Assembly: GCA_001510575.1 (NCBI GenBank)
Contig: LNGK01000007.1
Span: 744,001-808,000 of the forward strand
Source of the DNA: Knoxdaviesia capensis
Taxonomy: Eukaryota; Ascomycota; Sordariomycetes; Microascales; Gondwanamycetaceae
Reading direction: 5' to 3'
Length of the DNA: 64,000 bases
A program made the translations under genes and the position numbers. Under the pieces are notes generated by a model. It did no database searches. It had not been told where the DNA came from and saw only the letters and a program-made list of their open reading frames with translations. Of the stretch, positions 30,831-42,835 are shown piece after piece (within the stretch, counting starts at the first letter, position 1; the number at the start of each line of letters is the position of its first letter).

Positions 30831-33106
30831 ATGTAGTTCCGCATGTTCTACCCATTCGCATAGACACAAGGTTGGTAAACAGCAACCAGCTCCTCTCGGC
30901 GATTCACTCCGCCGAAGTTCAAGCAAAAGCAGGTCACACCGGCCTTGGAGGCCACTAATAGTGCTTATTGACGTGCTTATGCGTCGAGGTGGAGATGACG
31001 TTTCTGTCCAGCCCGGAATCTAAAAGCCGGAAACGCATCGGCGATAACGACTAGGGAGACAATCATGCCGGGTCGGAGGTGAGACGGCAGCAATGCTGTG
31101 GCTGTGTAACATGGCCGGCGGTAGGACCGGGGATTACGAGAACAGGAGGCGATATGCTGTTGCCGACCGCGTACGAAGACGACGACTGGTATAACCCGAA
31201 GAGTGAGATTCACAGCATACAGCTTCGCAGCTCTAACAGACGTACATGCATGTGCGGTATCTCGCTGCACAAAAACAAACCACAACTAAGAATCACCCCC
31301 GGGAGAATGGAGGAAATTCCTGCCGATGGATGAACTTGTTTCGCCGTGTCGGTGGCGAAAACCCCAAGAGGTCGAGCGATTAAGGTTTGGCTTCTGGGGC
31401 GGTTCCATTCGCTGTTGTCAGTGGAGGAGCCGCCGCGGGCAAAACAAGCTGCATATCTTCTATGCTAGACCGCCCCAGATAGAGTTGCAACGTTCCGGGG
31501 GGGCTTTCTTTGTACGCGTGTACTTTGTCGCGGCGGCGTGTTACCGCCAACAGCTGGTGAGAAGGGCAGCCGGTGATGTCAACGAGATCTTCAGTCCGCC
31601 GGAACCGTGTTGTGTTTCCTTCGGAGGCATGTGAAGCAGGCTTTCGTGGAGCCTTGCCGCACGCTGGATTCCATTCCTGTCGACCTGGAAGTCCCCGTGG
31701 TCGGCGCTCGCTGTCCTCCGACTGCTCCCCACGGCCGCCGCCAAGCGCATGCTGTCGTATTGTGCTGTCGAGAGAATGCAACACTGCCGCCCATAAGCCC
31801 GTATCCATGCCACCGACTGCCACCGGAGCGTATGTCCCGGCATCCCAGCAAGCAAAACACAGAGCCTGAACGCTCTAATCCCAGCGGCCGCAATGCACAG
31901 AACCCAGAGAATCACTCGCAGCATAACCCGAGCATTAGACGAACCAAGCGGTGGCCGCTGATATGCTTGCTGCAAGACTTGCAAAAAAAAAAAAACCCCC
32001 CTGCGCGCCTGCGCAAATCCGAAACACGTCCCTCCCAACACTTGACACACTCACGGGGGTCGAAGAGGCAAAACGGCTAAAATTGGCTGGGATATCGTCC
32101 TTGTGTTGTTCTTGGTTATTTAAAGCATTTCAAATTTAGCTCGTGAAGGTGAAGATAATGATGGTTGGCTCTTGGGTGTAACATTAGGGGAAGGCACGAG
32201 CAGCTTCTTCTCATTAAATAAAAGGGGGAAGGAGCGCATCTGTCTAAGTGGGATATGCACTTATACGGTCCTTCTCGATTTGTTGCATCGGTCCCGATAC
32301 ATGCATATCTTCGCTTCGGGCTTGGGATCCTTCAGAGTTGCTCCTCTTTCTCGATCTTTTTCTTCGCTTCTCCTCCTTTTGACCTGTGTCGGCCATTTCT
32401 TCCTTTCTCTTCTTCTTCATCCGTTTTCCTGTTTCTGGTTGTCAGTTTATGAGTCTGGATTACTCTCCCTTTGCTTTTTATGAGTGTTTCGTTTGTTTGA
32501 CTCTGTTCTGTCTGGCTCATCTATCTTCCTCATCGCGATCGCCGGTTCTCGCTGTCACCTTGGCCTCACTCACGACCTCACTCCATACACTCCTCCTAAT
32601 TCCACCAGATCTCTTTCCGTCTGCTTCTTCGTCTTCTTTTCTCTCTCTCTCTCTGCAACTGGTTTTATACATCGTTGTCCTGGTGCCCTAAAAATAGAAA
32701 CATCACCGGCTGGCCCTCTATTAAGCGCCGAGCGCTCACACTCTGAAGCTCTTTGTTCTTCGGTCTTTTTTTCTTTTGTTCTTCCGTGTGGTCCTTGACG
32801 GTCCTTTTCTTCGATTCTTTGTTGTTCCGGCTCCTTAGCCCCGGAGTGTCTGTCATACTTCTTAATCTCACCTCGCCTTGAGGGCCTTCTTCCCCAAAAT
32901 CTGACCTTACTCCGGCTCACACGTGCTACATCGACCACTGCCTATATATCTGGCCGTGTCCGTCTGTGTGTGATCTACAAACATCCTGACTGGAACGCTT
33001 GCCAGATCTTCATCTTCTTTCTTTCTTCTTCTTCTTCTCCCGTACCTCTGCTTTCTCTTTCTCCCCATACCCTCCTCGTGACCACATACACGCACACATT
33101 CCAACC

Positions 33107-35615
33107 ATGGCTGGCCGATTCTCGTGGTTCCGCTCGGCGGCCCCGGCCCCGGCCCCTGCCGCATCTACCTCCTCCACATCTTTCTGCACATCCGCTCCCG
33201 CACCAGTATCTGCCGCCCACATCCTCGCCCAAGAAATGGCCGATATTGAAGACGCCTTCGCCGCCACCGAGCTCATCATGAACGACGACCTTATCGGCGC
33301 CGAGGCCCGCCTCAAGTCCGGCGACAGCGCCTACCACCACCTTGCCAACGGCGTCGTCAACTTCATGCGCGCCGTGCTTGGCTTCGAGAAAGATGTCATG
33401 GCTGCCGCCTCCGCCGACCTCGGCCGGTGTGAGACTCGTGCTGTCGCCGACCACCGACGCGTGCAGCGCGATCTTGCTGCCCTCAACGAGTCCATGCGCT
33501 ACCCGCCCGGAACGGAGTATAGCCTGGTGCTCGCCGAGGCCCAGCTCATGTCTGCCGTCGTCGGTGTCCTGCACGAGAGCGTCACAGAGGCCATCAAGAG
33601 CTTCTATAAGCTGCGGAAGGCTTATGTCGCCCTGGAGGCCATCATGGCGCTCGAGGCGAAGGCACGCCCTGTCTCTCCTCCTGCGCCTAAAGTAGTTGCT
33701 GCCGCCCCGGCTTCTAACCCTTCCCCTACCCCCTTGCCACAGCGCCCCGAGCTCGTCTCTCGCTCCATCACCACCACCTCAACCGCCACCACCGCCTCCG
33801 ATATGACCTCGTCCTCGTCGCTATCCTCTTCATCCACCTCTTCCTCGACCTCAGACCTGCTCACTGTGCCCGGCGAGACGCCTTCCGACTCCGGCCGCCG
33901 TCTGTCGTTGTCCTCCATTTCATCCAAGACCTCTGCTGGCGATCTTGATGTCCTCACCGCATCAGATGCCACATCGGAGTACACCAACCCGCGCGACGTC
34001 TTCATCCACAGCGGCGCCAGCATGTGCTTCGGTATCCTGCTGTTCCTGTTCGACATGGTTCCCCCGTCGTTCGCCCGTATCCTGAACATGATCGGCTTCC
34101 GCGGTGACCGCTCGCGCGGAGTGAGCCTGTTGTGGGAGAGCACCAACTTCCCTAACGTGCACGGCGCCATCTCGGGCCTCGTGCTTCTGTCTTACTACAA
34201 CGGCCTGCTGGGATATTCCGACATCCTTCCGACTGACGAGCATGCTCACCTACCTGGTGCCGACATTGTTGGTGTTCCCCAGCGTCGCTGCGAGCGTCTC
34301 CTGGCGGATATGCGCGAGCGCTACCCGCGCGCCGATCTGTGGCGCATGGAGCAGTCGCGCATTTACGCCAACAGCCGCCGTCTGGCCGAAGCCATCGAGT
34401 GTCTCCGCGCCCCGTCCGACGCGAAGATCAAGCAGGTTGCCGCGCTACTGGCTTTCGAGCTCGCCATGGACGCCATGTTCATCCAGGACTGGGTGCTGAC
34501 TAGCGAGGCCTTCACCGCCTGCATCGAAGTGAACTCATGGAGCCCCGCCATGTACTACTTCATGGCTGGATGCGCCGAACTCGAGCTGTACCGTGATGCC
34601 TTCCACGGCTTGCGCCTGCTCTCGCAGAACACCGGCGAAGCCACCACACCTGCCACCGAGAACCTTGCCGCCGCCGCTGCTCGCCACAAGGCTACCGCCG
34701 AGGAGATGTTCCGCAAGGTACCGTCATGTGCTGGTCGCAAGAAGATGTTTGCCAAGCAGCTGCCGTTTGAGCAGTTTGCCCTGCGCAAGCTTGCGCGGTG
34801 GGAGGAGCGTGCGCGCACATTTGGTGTGCCGCTGGCGGATGCTATTGGCATTAGCCCCGTGTCGGAGATGCTGTACCTGTGGAACGGCTCCAAGCGCATG
34901 AACGCGAATGAGGTGCACTCGGCCATTCGCCTGCTGGACTGGGACCGCCTGACGCTCATTCCCGAGAGCGGGAGCGAGTCTAGCTCCAGCAAGAAGGGCC
35001 CTAAGGCTGCTCTCGATGCTGTGATGGCCACACCCGATGAGACTGCTGGCCGGGCTGTGTGCCTGGCTGCGTTGATGCGCACGCTGGGCAATACGGCGGG
35101 TGCGAGAGACGTCCTGGATAAGGAAGTGTTCAAGTTTGACAAGTAAGTGTACAGCCCTGTTGAGAAAACCCTTGTATCTGATCACTAACATCTTGCTCTC
35201 CCTTAGGTATGTCTTCCGCAACAAGGACGACTGGATCATGCCGTCCGCCCACTACGAGGTGGCTGTTGCCGCCTACTTCGAAGCCTGCCCGTTGGAGGGC
35301 CTCGACGAATCGCAGTTCTGGCCTTCTGACGAGGAGGTGGCGGACGAGGACAGCTCGTCGGAATGCGAAGACGAACTCAACTCGCCCGTGTCGGCCGAAG
35401 AGGCTGCTGCTAAGGCCGAAGAGGACGCAGAGGCACGCGCGCAAGAATGCAGCGCGGCGGCCAACGAGTTCCGCCGCACCAAGATCGCGGAGGCGCAGAT
35501 GCACCTCGACCGCGTGGCCAACTGGGAGTCGTTTGTGCTGGACGGCCGCATTGGCATGCGTCTGCAGAGCGGGCTGGTGACACTGAAGTGGTTCCGGGAG
35601 GCCAAGGGCTTTTAA
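33107..35615 (+). CDS. iml2: Iml2/TTC39-family TPR protein
   Basis: Two exons, 33107-35142 and 35207-35615, with a 64-nt intron (GTAAGT to TTAG), give 814 aa. The N-terminal part after a Pro/Ala-rich leader (about residues 45-185) reads as the Iml2/TTC39 helical domain (EDAFAATELIMNDDLIGAEA, then NFMRAVLGFEKDVM). A Ser/Thr-rich linker spans about 210-285. The conserved core then resumes with GASMCFGILLFLFDMVPPSF and the HGAISGLVLLSYYNGLLGY segment, followed by TPR-like helices. The acidic stretch at about 720-780 is rich in Glu and Ser. Yeast Iml2 is linked to clearance of protein inclusions and lipid-droplet contacts. The biochemical activity is unknown, so the name gives homology only. Confidence 0.93.
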
Positions 35616-36889
35616 GAACCGACTTTTCTTTTCTTTTTCTTTATTTTCCATCTCTTATTCTCTTCTTTTTGTTCGTGATCTTCTACGGTTTAGGAAACGG
35701 ACACGGGCTTTATCATCATCATACATACATACGGGATTTTGTTATTGGGTTACTCAGGATGAATTTCCTTGACACTTTTTGGGTTCATTGGGGGACTGGG
35801 ACTGGCTTCTTCTTCTCGTGTAATATCTTTTCTTGAAGAGAGAATCCGGCTTTTGGAGAAAGCCGTGGAAATCTAGATGATGATACTCTCGCTTCCAGCT
35901 TGTTTGCGTGCTCTCTCTGTGTCTCTCTGGCTTTCCCTATGTCGAACAGACAAGATGGAGAATGTTCCCAAGGTTGCTCGGATCCCGTTCCCGGTCGGAC
36001 CAGCCGGAGAGTTTTCCTGTGGGCAACACGAGAGTTTCCGCGCCTGTTTCGGTTGCATTGGATGCTGTTTGCAGTGTGTGCGGCGTGCAGGGCGAATGCC
36101 ACCACCACCATCACCGGTACACCACCACAGAAACAAACGCCGGTGTCTTGTTTTCAGGATGCTCTTTTTCTTCTTTTTCTGCGAGGCTTTTCTGGTGATG
36201 GTTGGTTCATACTTTGAAGAGCGAACGCATCACCGGATCTACTGGGCAGAAAGAGGACTTCGTAGGTATGTACTGTATAGTATCGTTCCACCACTGCCCT
36301 GATGCTCCCAAGCTTTCAACCGAACAACCGAAAAAAGGCCCCTCCAAGGACGGGGATACCATGCAAATACATTTTTGGGTGTGGTGCGGTGGAAGGGTGC
36401 CAGTCGTTGGCGGCCAGGCGGGTGGTGAACCTCGCAATTTCCGACCGACGACGACTATCTTGATACTGAGCTACCCACCGTCTCACATAACACGATAAAC
36501 AGACTCTATCTTGCCTACTACCCCTCCCCATAAGCCGCAATCTCCCCAATATGCCTGTGGTGGTGGAATCGAATATCCAGCGGTGCTATTGCTCTGGGAT
36601 GGCGAGTCCAGCTGAGAGAAGTATTGGACTGGGAAAGGGGAAGTGGGAAGTTCGCGTCATGCGTGGCATGAATTCCATGCCATGCATGCAATTAGAGAGA
36701 ATAACATGGCTCTTATGACAGCTCGGAATTTACGCATAAACGCCGTTGTTGGGTTGCCAGGGTGCCTGGCTTGCACCAACACGCCGATATTCTCCCTCTG
36801 ACATACAAACATCGTCCATCATTAGCTTTCGAGGATCGTACAGAGTAAAAATCCAGTACATCTCTCCCTGGAGACTCTTCCCTATCCAT
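35616..36889. other. Intergenic downstream of iml2
   Basis: No gene is supported. The stretch includes a small inverted repeat TGGCATG-AATTC-CATGCCA (36664-36682) and the sequence GGTATGTACTGTAT (36265-36278), which recurs at 63576-63589. Confidence 0.7.
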
Positions 36890-38143
36890 CTAAGAGGCCT
36901 CATCATACGCATGGGTAATCGACCCGTAAAGCTGCCCCGGAACCCCCTCCGGCGCATCCACCGCGCCCGTATTCCCGAACAACACCGCCCGAATCCGGCG
37001 ACACACCGACCCGACCACGTCTCCCACCGCCGGCGGGAATTCCCCGATCAGCTCCTCCATCAAGGTGACCGCCATACCCGCATTCTTCGCCAGGGGCGTT
37101 GGACTCGAGATCTGTGCTCTCCCGCCGTTACAGTGGGCTACGGGCGGCAGCGCCGGCCGCCCGCTCGAGCCCGCCGCCGAGCCCGTTGTGCCGGGCCTGC
37201 CGCGCACACAGCCACACCGGCACGGAAAACAGCGACTCCAGGTCGTGGCGGCCGGTGTAGGGTCTCCCCGCGCACCACCCCGACGGCTATCGCCGAGCAG
37301 CTCCCTGGTGGTCCGGAAGTCTCCGATGACACGGCTAGCGAGGGAAAGTCACAAGTCCGCGGCAGATACGGGTTTCCCATGGGCCATCGCTCCGCGAGAC
37401 ACGCCGTCTGCCACCTGTCTGTTTCTGGGGACTGGCATGTGCGTTGGGAGCACCAGGCCGGCGCGCAACTCGCCAATGCTGGTGCTATGCCAGTACGCCA
37501 CCGCGCGCCACGCCGGACACAGCCCTCGCCTGCAGCAAGCCGGGGAAGCTGAACCACCGACGTCCGCGTATCAGGTGTCTACGAAATCTTGGCGCGGAAA
37601 CCACGCTGTGTGCGGAGCGGGCGTGCTGTAAGACGTCTAAGTTGAAGCGGCTCTCATCGAGTGATGTCTTGGTTCCCCAACACCGACCGATAGGGTTCTG
37701 GATGGCCACACCTACCTGCTATTGTCCTGTCCTTACCTTGTTTGGCTGTACTGGTAATATGCATCTTGTAGCCGGCCATCGCAATGACTGGAGCCAGTCC
37801 CTGGCCGGCCCCAGCGGATGGGAAGCTTGGCCACACCTCCCCCTGCCAGCTTGCCGTCGGCGTAACGAACTTCTCCCAAAGCCCACACACATACCGGAAG
37901 GTGCAGGTTTTCAGGTCTCGGAAAAGCTCTCTGTCCGTAGCGGCGTGGGCCTCGCTGGTGCTTGACCAATCGTCCGAGCCGGACCCCGACGGCTTTCTCG
38001 CGACGGCGGCGGCTGCCGGCACAAGGCCCCGGGGAGTCGGGCGGGAGAGTGTCGAGCAGATCGAGCATAGCGGCCCCGACGGCGGCATCGGGGGCGCGGT
38101 TGGGGATGTGCCCAGCGAGAGGCCGGAACGAGCTCAGAGACAC
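36890..38143 (-). pseudogene. Fungal FunK1-type protein kinase relic, frame-broken
   Basis: Reading down the minus strand, protein-like segments appear in different frames with no usable introns between them. Near 37995-37800 there is a charged segment with RELFRDLKTCTFR. Near 37500-37345 there is AYWHSTSIGELRAGL, running into a TGA. At 37259-37200 YTGRHDLESLFSVPVWLCA appears, and RHDLESL(F/Y) followed by a hydrophobic stretch is the hallmark of the fungal FunK1 kinase family (Pkinase_fungal). After another frame change, AKNAGMAVTLMEELIGEF, a run ending RRIRAVLFG, and QLYGSITHAYDEA follow to a stop at 36890, matching the family's C-terminal end (the LF and LY/YDEA elements). At least two frame changes and one stop imply a decayed gene. 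The 5' boundary is uncertain, and only the C-terminal half is well supported. Unrecognised introns or assembly errors are the alternatives. Confidence 0.5.
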
Positions 38144-39426
38144 TTGGCCACCTAGAAAGCTCCGGTTTAACGCGAGAATCCCGGTTTCCGTCGTGCCGGT
38201 TCCGTCGGGGAGAAGGGAAAGCTAAATGCCAGAGCAGAGAAGCGCAGGGCTGCCATCATTCCTCTCACAACCTCCCTCCTTGCAGGACTCTCCCAGCAGC
38301 TGATTGAGAGAGCCAAGGCAATCTCCAAGCGGGTATCTCGCGATATCATCGATCTGATCTCTTGTCCGAGACATGCAGGGTAGAATGATTTAGAGTTGCT
38401 GGTTAATTGGACCAAACAAAGGAGAAAAGAAAACCAGACGACGATTGAATTGCATGTCGTCTTCAAAGTCGCTTAAAAAAAAAAACAACCGCCAGCTCCT
38501 TCCTCTGCTTCGGTAGATCATAAACGCCTGTTCCTTCCTGGTGCTTTACTGGGACCTGGCCGGGACGGTTTTCGGGCAAAGTACACCGGTAAGAGGGATG
38601 ATAGCCTCTGCAGGGGATTTTATGGTACCTATTACTTAGATCAGTCCAGTATCGTCGATCACGGTGAGATCGACATCATCACCGGGTTTGGGTTGAGGTT
38701 TTGTGTGGGAGTGGTCGAGGGCGTGAAGTTGGAGTGCGGCTTCTGAACATACTGGAGTATATGCGTGAATTTCATAGTCGGTACATACTCACTCCCACTC
38801 CGGAAGCAGATTATTAGTTCCTGGGCAAAATACCGGGAAACTGGACAGACGAATTTCCCAAGTACCGAATCCATGTTTTAGGTTCCCAAATCCCAAATAA
38901 GCCAGAGACTCATAGCAGGAGCACAGAAAACACACCGATGAACAGGGAACAGCGGAGGTGGCGCATATTTTGTGCAATCTTCAACGGGGTCGAATCACCA
39001 GGACTTACGAGGACGACCAGGCTGCTGTGATTAAACGGTATAATGCGATGGAGGCAAATGAGGACCAGACAGGGTTCTCTCCACTGCCCGTAGAACTGCT
39101 TCGTCAGCTGGGACATTGTGACGTGAGTAGGAAGTCGAGTACTGAGAAGGTGGATAGAACACACAGGCATAATGCCCAGCCGGCTGACTCCGAGAAGCCG
39201 GCATGTGCCATCTGGAACATTGTTTCGTCGCCGATATGACGGCCGGCGGCTTTCCTCTCACCAAGCCCGCCATGTCTCCAAGTAAAACATCGGCAGAAGA
39301 AAAAAAAGTTGAGTCCACCAGAATGCACTTGCAGGCGGCCCAAGCTGAAAGACATGTCGCTTGATTGGCAGACGAATAGATTGACAGAGTCAGGGCCGGA
39401 AATAAAAAACCAGGCGGCGGCACATC

Positions 39427-39453
39427 GCACACACACACACACACACACACACA
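39427..39453. repeat. (CA)n microsatellite
   Basis: A pure CA array of about 13 units in noncoding DNA. Confidence 0.92.
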
Positions 39454-41076
39454 TTGAAAACGTCGCCCGTGTGTACTGTCCCTGCGGCACAATCAGAGTC
39501 AGCCTCCACGACCAGATGTTTCCAGTTTCCACCACTGGCGAAAACTAGAAAAAGAAAACATGCTGTTACTGGGCTAGACTCGACCTGGCTGCGTTTTTGT
39601 GGGGAGGAGGAGATTGGGACGACAGAAAAAAACCATGATCGGCGACGGTGAGCAGACCTCCAGCCCCAGCCGTAATCACACATCCTCCTTTCTCCCCGTT
39701 TCTGCCGTGTTGTCTCGTTCAGACTTTGCTGGTCTTTTGATCGGCACAAATTTCTTTCTTCGGATGGAGAGGGCTGGTCGGAATTGCTGGAAAGATAAAC
39801 GTGGTGGCGGTAGCAGTCGAGCGCGGGCCCCTTCTTCTGCAGAAGCGCTGCATATTATACGGTCAGTGCCAACACACATATAAGGATAAAAAAATAGATG
39901 AAAAAAATCAAAAGAGGCGGAAATAGGTATGATCGCTTTGCTATGACTTCAAGACATGCAGAGTTGCATGCTCGTGTGGGCTTTCGCTGGCTATTGGACC
40001 ATCACGGCCGCAGAACTCTGGCGATATGATGCTGGCACAAAACTGACCATACCATATATTACAAACAGGTCTGTATGCACGTACATATGTTCTGCCGTGA
40101 AAACTGGGCAGTTATGCACTTACTTCCACTCTTCAGCCATGGCGAACATGTTGATGGATTTGAAACAAGACAAGACCCGCGTAGACTTCACATCCCGCGA
40201 GAAAGCCACACCGACGAACAGCCGTCAGTATGCTCTTTCGTGCTGAACTGTTTCGCTGGCTGGATCACCGGTATGGGTTCAGTTAGCCATTTCCGCCCTA
40301 TCCCAAAACCGGGATAGCCTCAACTTGACGTTGACAGTACCGACCAAGTACCTGTCTGTCAGAGTGGGCGAGGCCAAAGCCCAGACTCCTTTTCCCACAG
40401 TACTTCTTCAGTACATGTGGCGGGTTCCCCTGCATATTTGGATCCATTCAATCCCTGGACCGGTGTTTCTTTTACCCCTTGGTGCCTGGCTGGATGGGGA
40501 TTTGGTGTGATGTTGGTGCATAATTGACTTGATGGGTAGGCTGAGCTGGTCCTTGGTGCTAAAACGGTGCTTCTTCGTTTCCTATATGGGAGAACAAGAC
40601 ATCAAGTTATGCAGAGAAGAGACCGGGATAAGACAACATGAAATAAGTGATTGCAGGTGGGGGATTGACAAAAGTTGCAGTGTTTCCTGCAAGGTGGCTG
40701 CATCAAGTGCTTTGCCGAGGGGAAGTGTGGGAAAGCCAGAGAAGAGAGGAATGTCGAACTTATATGTCGTTCCCCACGGCAGCTCATCCAGTCGCCGACA
40801 TCGCAGTTCCACATCTCGTGCCTTCCTGCTGCTTGTCCATCGCAGCTTCTCCTTCTTTCTTCTCTGGCTCCTGCCTCTTCTCCCCCCCAACGCTTTCACT
40901 TCCGGTTCTCTGACGTCTGACTCAACTTCCTAGTGAGGCAAGAACTCTGACGGTCGCACCTGCCCTGAACCTGAATCCCGAAATAAGCTTTGATTACTGG
41001 ATGTGGAACTGAATTTCAACACTAGCACAGGAAGTAAACAATGGGCCCAGAAGGAACGACTCTTTCCACTCCATCC

Positions 41077-41112
41077 ATTCTCCAGGGAACCCGGATTCTC
41101 CAGGGAACCCGG
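41077..41112. repeat. Tandem duplication of an 18-bp unit
   Basis: ATTCTCCAGGGAACCCGG occurs twice head to tail with no mismatch. Noncoding. Confidence 0.95.
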
Positions 41113-42835
41113 AGAGCGAAAAGCTGGTGGTCCCTGGTTCTGTGGTTCCTTCAAATCAATCCATTCTGTTGAGACAGACCGAGCAGCGTAAAGAACAATG
41201 TCGATGTCGTAATTGCAATTTACAGGGCAGTCGGGAACGCGTTTGCTCCTTCCGTTACCAATTGACTGGTTGATATTCCATTATTGAACATACAGCAGTC
41301 ACGATCTGTATCAACCGTTGGTTGCTCTTTCCTCTTCTTCTATTCTTCTGTGTCTCACCTTGGATTTTCTTCTCCCTCTCTTCCTTCCGTTTTCTCTCTG
41401 TTCTTCTCCCTCATCCCTTCCTTCCTCCATTAAACGCCTTTCCTTATCTTATCAGCCTCGTGCTGTGTTTCTTTCTTTTCTTCTTCTGTTCCTTTTTTTT
41501 TTCTCTTCTCCTTTTTCCCTTGATATTCTTCCCTCAATTCCCTTTTCTCTCCCGTTTGTTTCCTCCCATCTTGTTTCTCTCCCTCTATTTCTCTTCAAAT
41601 TCCGCTGTGACTACACGGGTTCCATTCCATCGTCATCTATGTTGAAATTAGATTTCCCTCGCTTCCTTTTTGGATCTCGCTGGTTCCATCTTCTAGCCTT
41701 GAATTGACAATCTTACCCAATTTTTATTCTGGAGATAATCCTCACATCGCCTCTTCTCACATAGTTGACTATACTCCGATACTTCTCTTCCCGTCTCTTT
41801 GACTCTGTGCTTCTCTGTACACACCCCCTCGAAATCTCTACCCTCCCTCCTTCACACAGGTACACAGACACTGCGCAAATCCCCCAAATCTCGCTCTCGG
41901 TATTGCCTTGCATATTCAAGACAGCACGACAGTACGCATTCCTCCACCCACTTTATCTCGCCTATTCTCGCTCCCGCTTTGTGCCTCCAACCTGCACCGA
42001 CCCTTTGCTCTGCACTTACCCCATTACCATCAACTTTGGTTGGTTGGTTGTTGCGTGCGTGTGTGTCTGTTCGTCGCAGTGTAAATTTCCGTCCTCATCG
42101 CCCTCGACTCTTCTCGTCGCCCGCTGAGATTAGTCGATTTCGTCTATTTCGCCTTCCTATCCTCGGCTGGGGCCCTTTGGAGCTGTTTACCCACGACATA
42201 CTCAACCGTACTGTATGCGCTCATTTACAGCATCTCAACCATAATTCTGCCTCCCTCCACGCGACCGCTGGAGTCTTATCTGACTCTGCCCACACTCCCT
42301 GGCTAGACAACCTGCGCTCAACAAAGCCAACACCAAGCTCAGCCCAGTCACTATCCTGCACTCCCGTCTTTTCTCCTGTCCATCCTCTGTTTTCCAATTG
42401 ACCGGCCGTGCTTAACCTGCAGTAGCTCTGAGTCCGTTCTCTCCTGCGCCGTCCTTCCTCCACTTCGTCAATACTGTACCCCTGATTTCCCTCTACGCGA
42501 AGCGAGCTCCAACCAGATTCCTCGGGGGCTTTTTTTTTTAATTCGTTATTTCTCAATTTTTTTTTCGCTCTTCCTCTTAGCATATTTGTGGTCTCAGCTA
42601 TCTTTTCTTCAAGGCTAATGAAACAAATCTTCGGACTTCAGCCAAGATAGATCGCCTTGTTTTACGAGACCGTTCTTGTTTCTTTCTTTTCCTGACACTC
42701 CAATTCGTTTTTTTAATTGCCTTCTATTCTCATTCGGTGGACAGGGTCTTGTGAACTTCCACTCACCTGTTGCCTGTGCCCATAGCACCTGTCAGAGAAA
42801 TTGCTGTCCCTGCAGCACCTGCATCCACTGACACC

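Larger units (their letters stand above)
30411..33106. other. Intergenic between sem1 and iml2 (divergent)
   Basis: 2.7 kb with both promoters. Open frames at 31.3-32.05 kb on both strands reach 147-169 codons, but I recognise nothing in them. From 32250 to 33100 the + strand is C/T-rich, as in leaders of other genes here, and a CACGTG hexamer sits near 32920. Confidence 0.65.
38144..42835. other. Gene-poor stretch upstream of the alpha/beta-hydrolase
   Basis: 4.7 kb without a supported gene. The first 3 kb hold scattered short frames without domains, a (CA)n array (39427-39453), a duplicated 18-mer (41077-41112) and a 19-bp sequence shared with 10001-10019. From about 41310 to 42800 the + strand is strongly C/T-rich, the probable long promoter and leader of the hydrolase gene. 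Confidence 0.65.

Noticed and set aside
31380..32050. Overlapping 147- and 169-codon minus-strand frames between sem1 and iml2
   Set aside because: No family resemblance, both frames overlap one another, and the sequence could equally be promoter DNA. Left as a possible lineage-specific gene only.
42770..42835. 22-codon N-terminal extension of the alpha/beta-hydrolase
   Set aside because: It would start at TTG. The first in-frame ATG is 42836, so the extension is not annotated.
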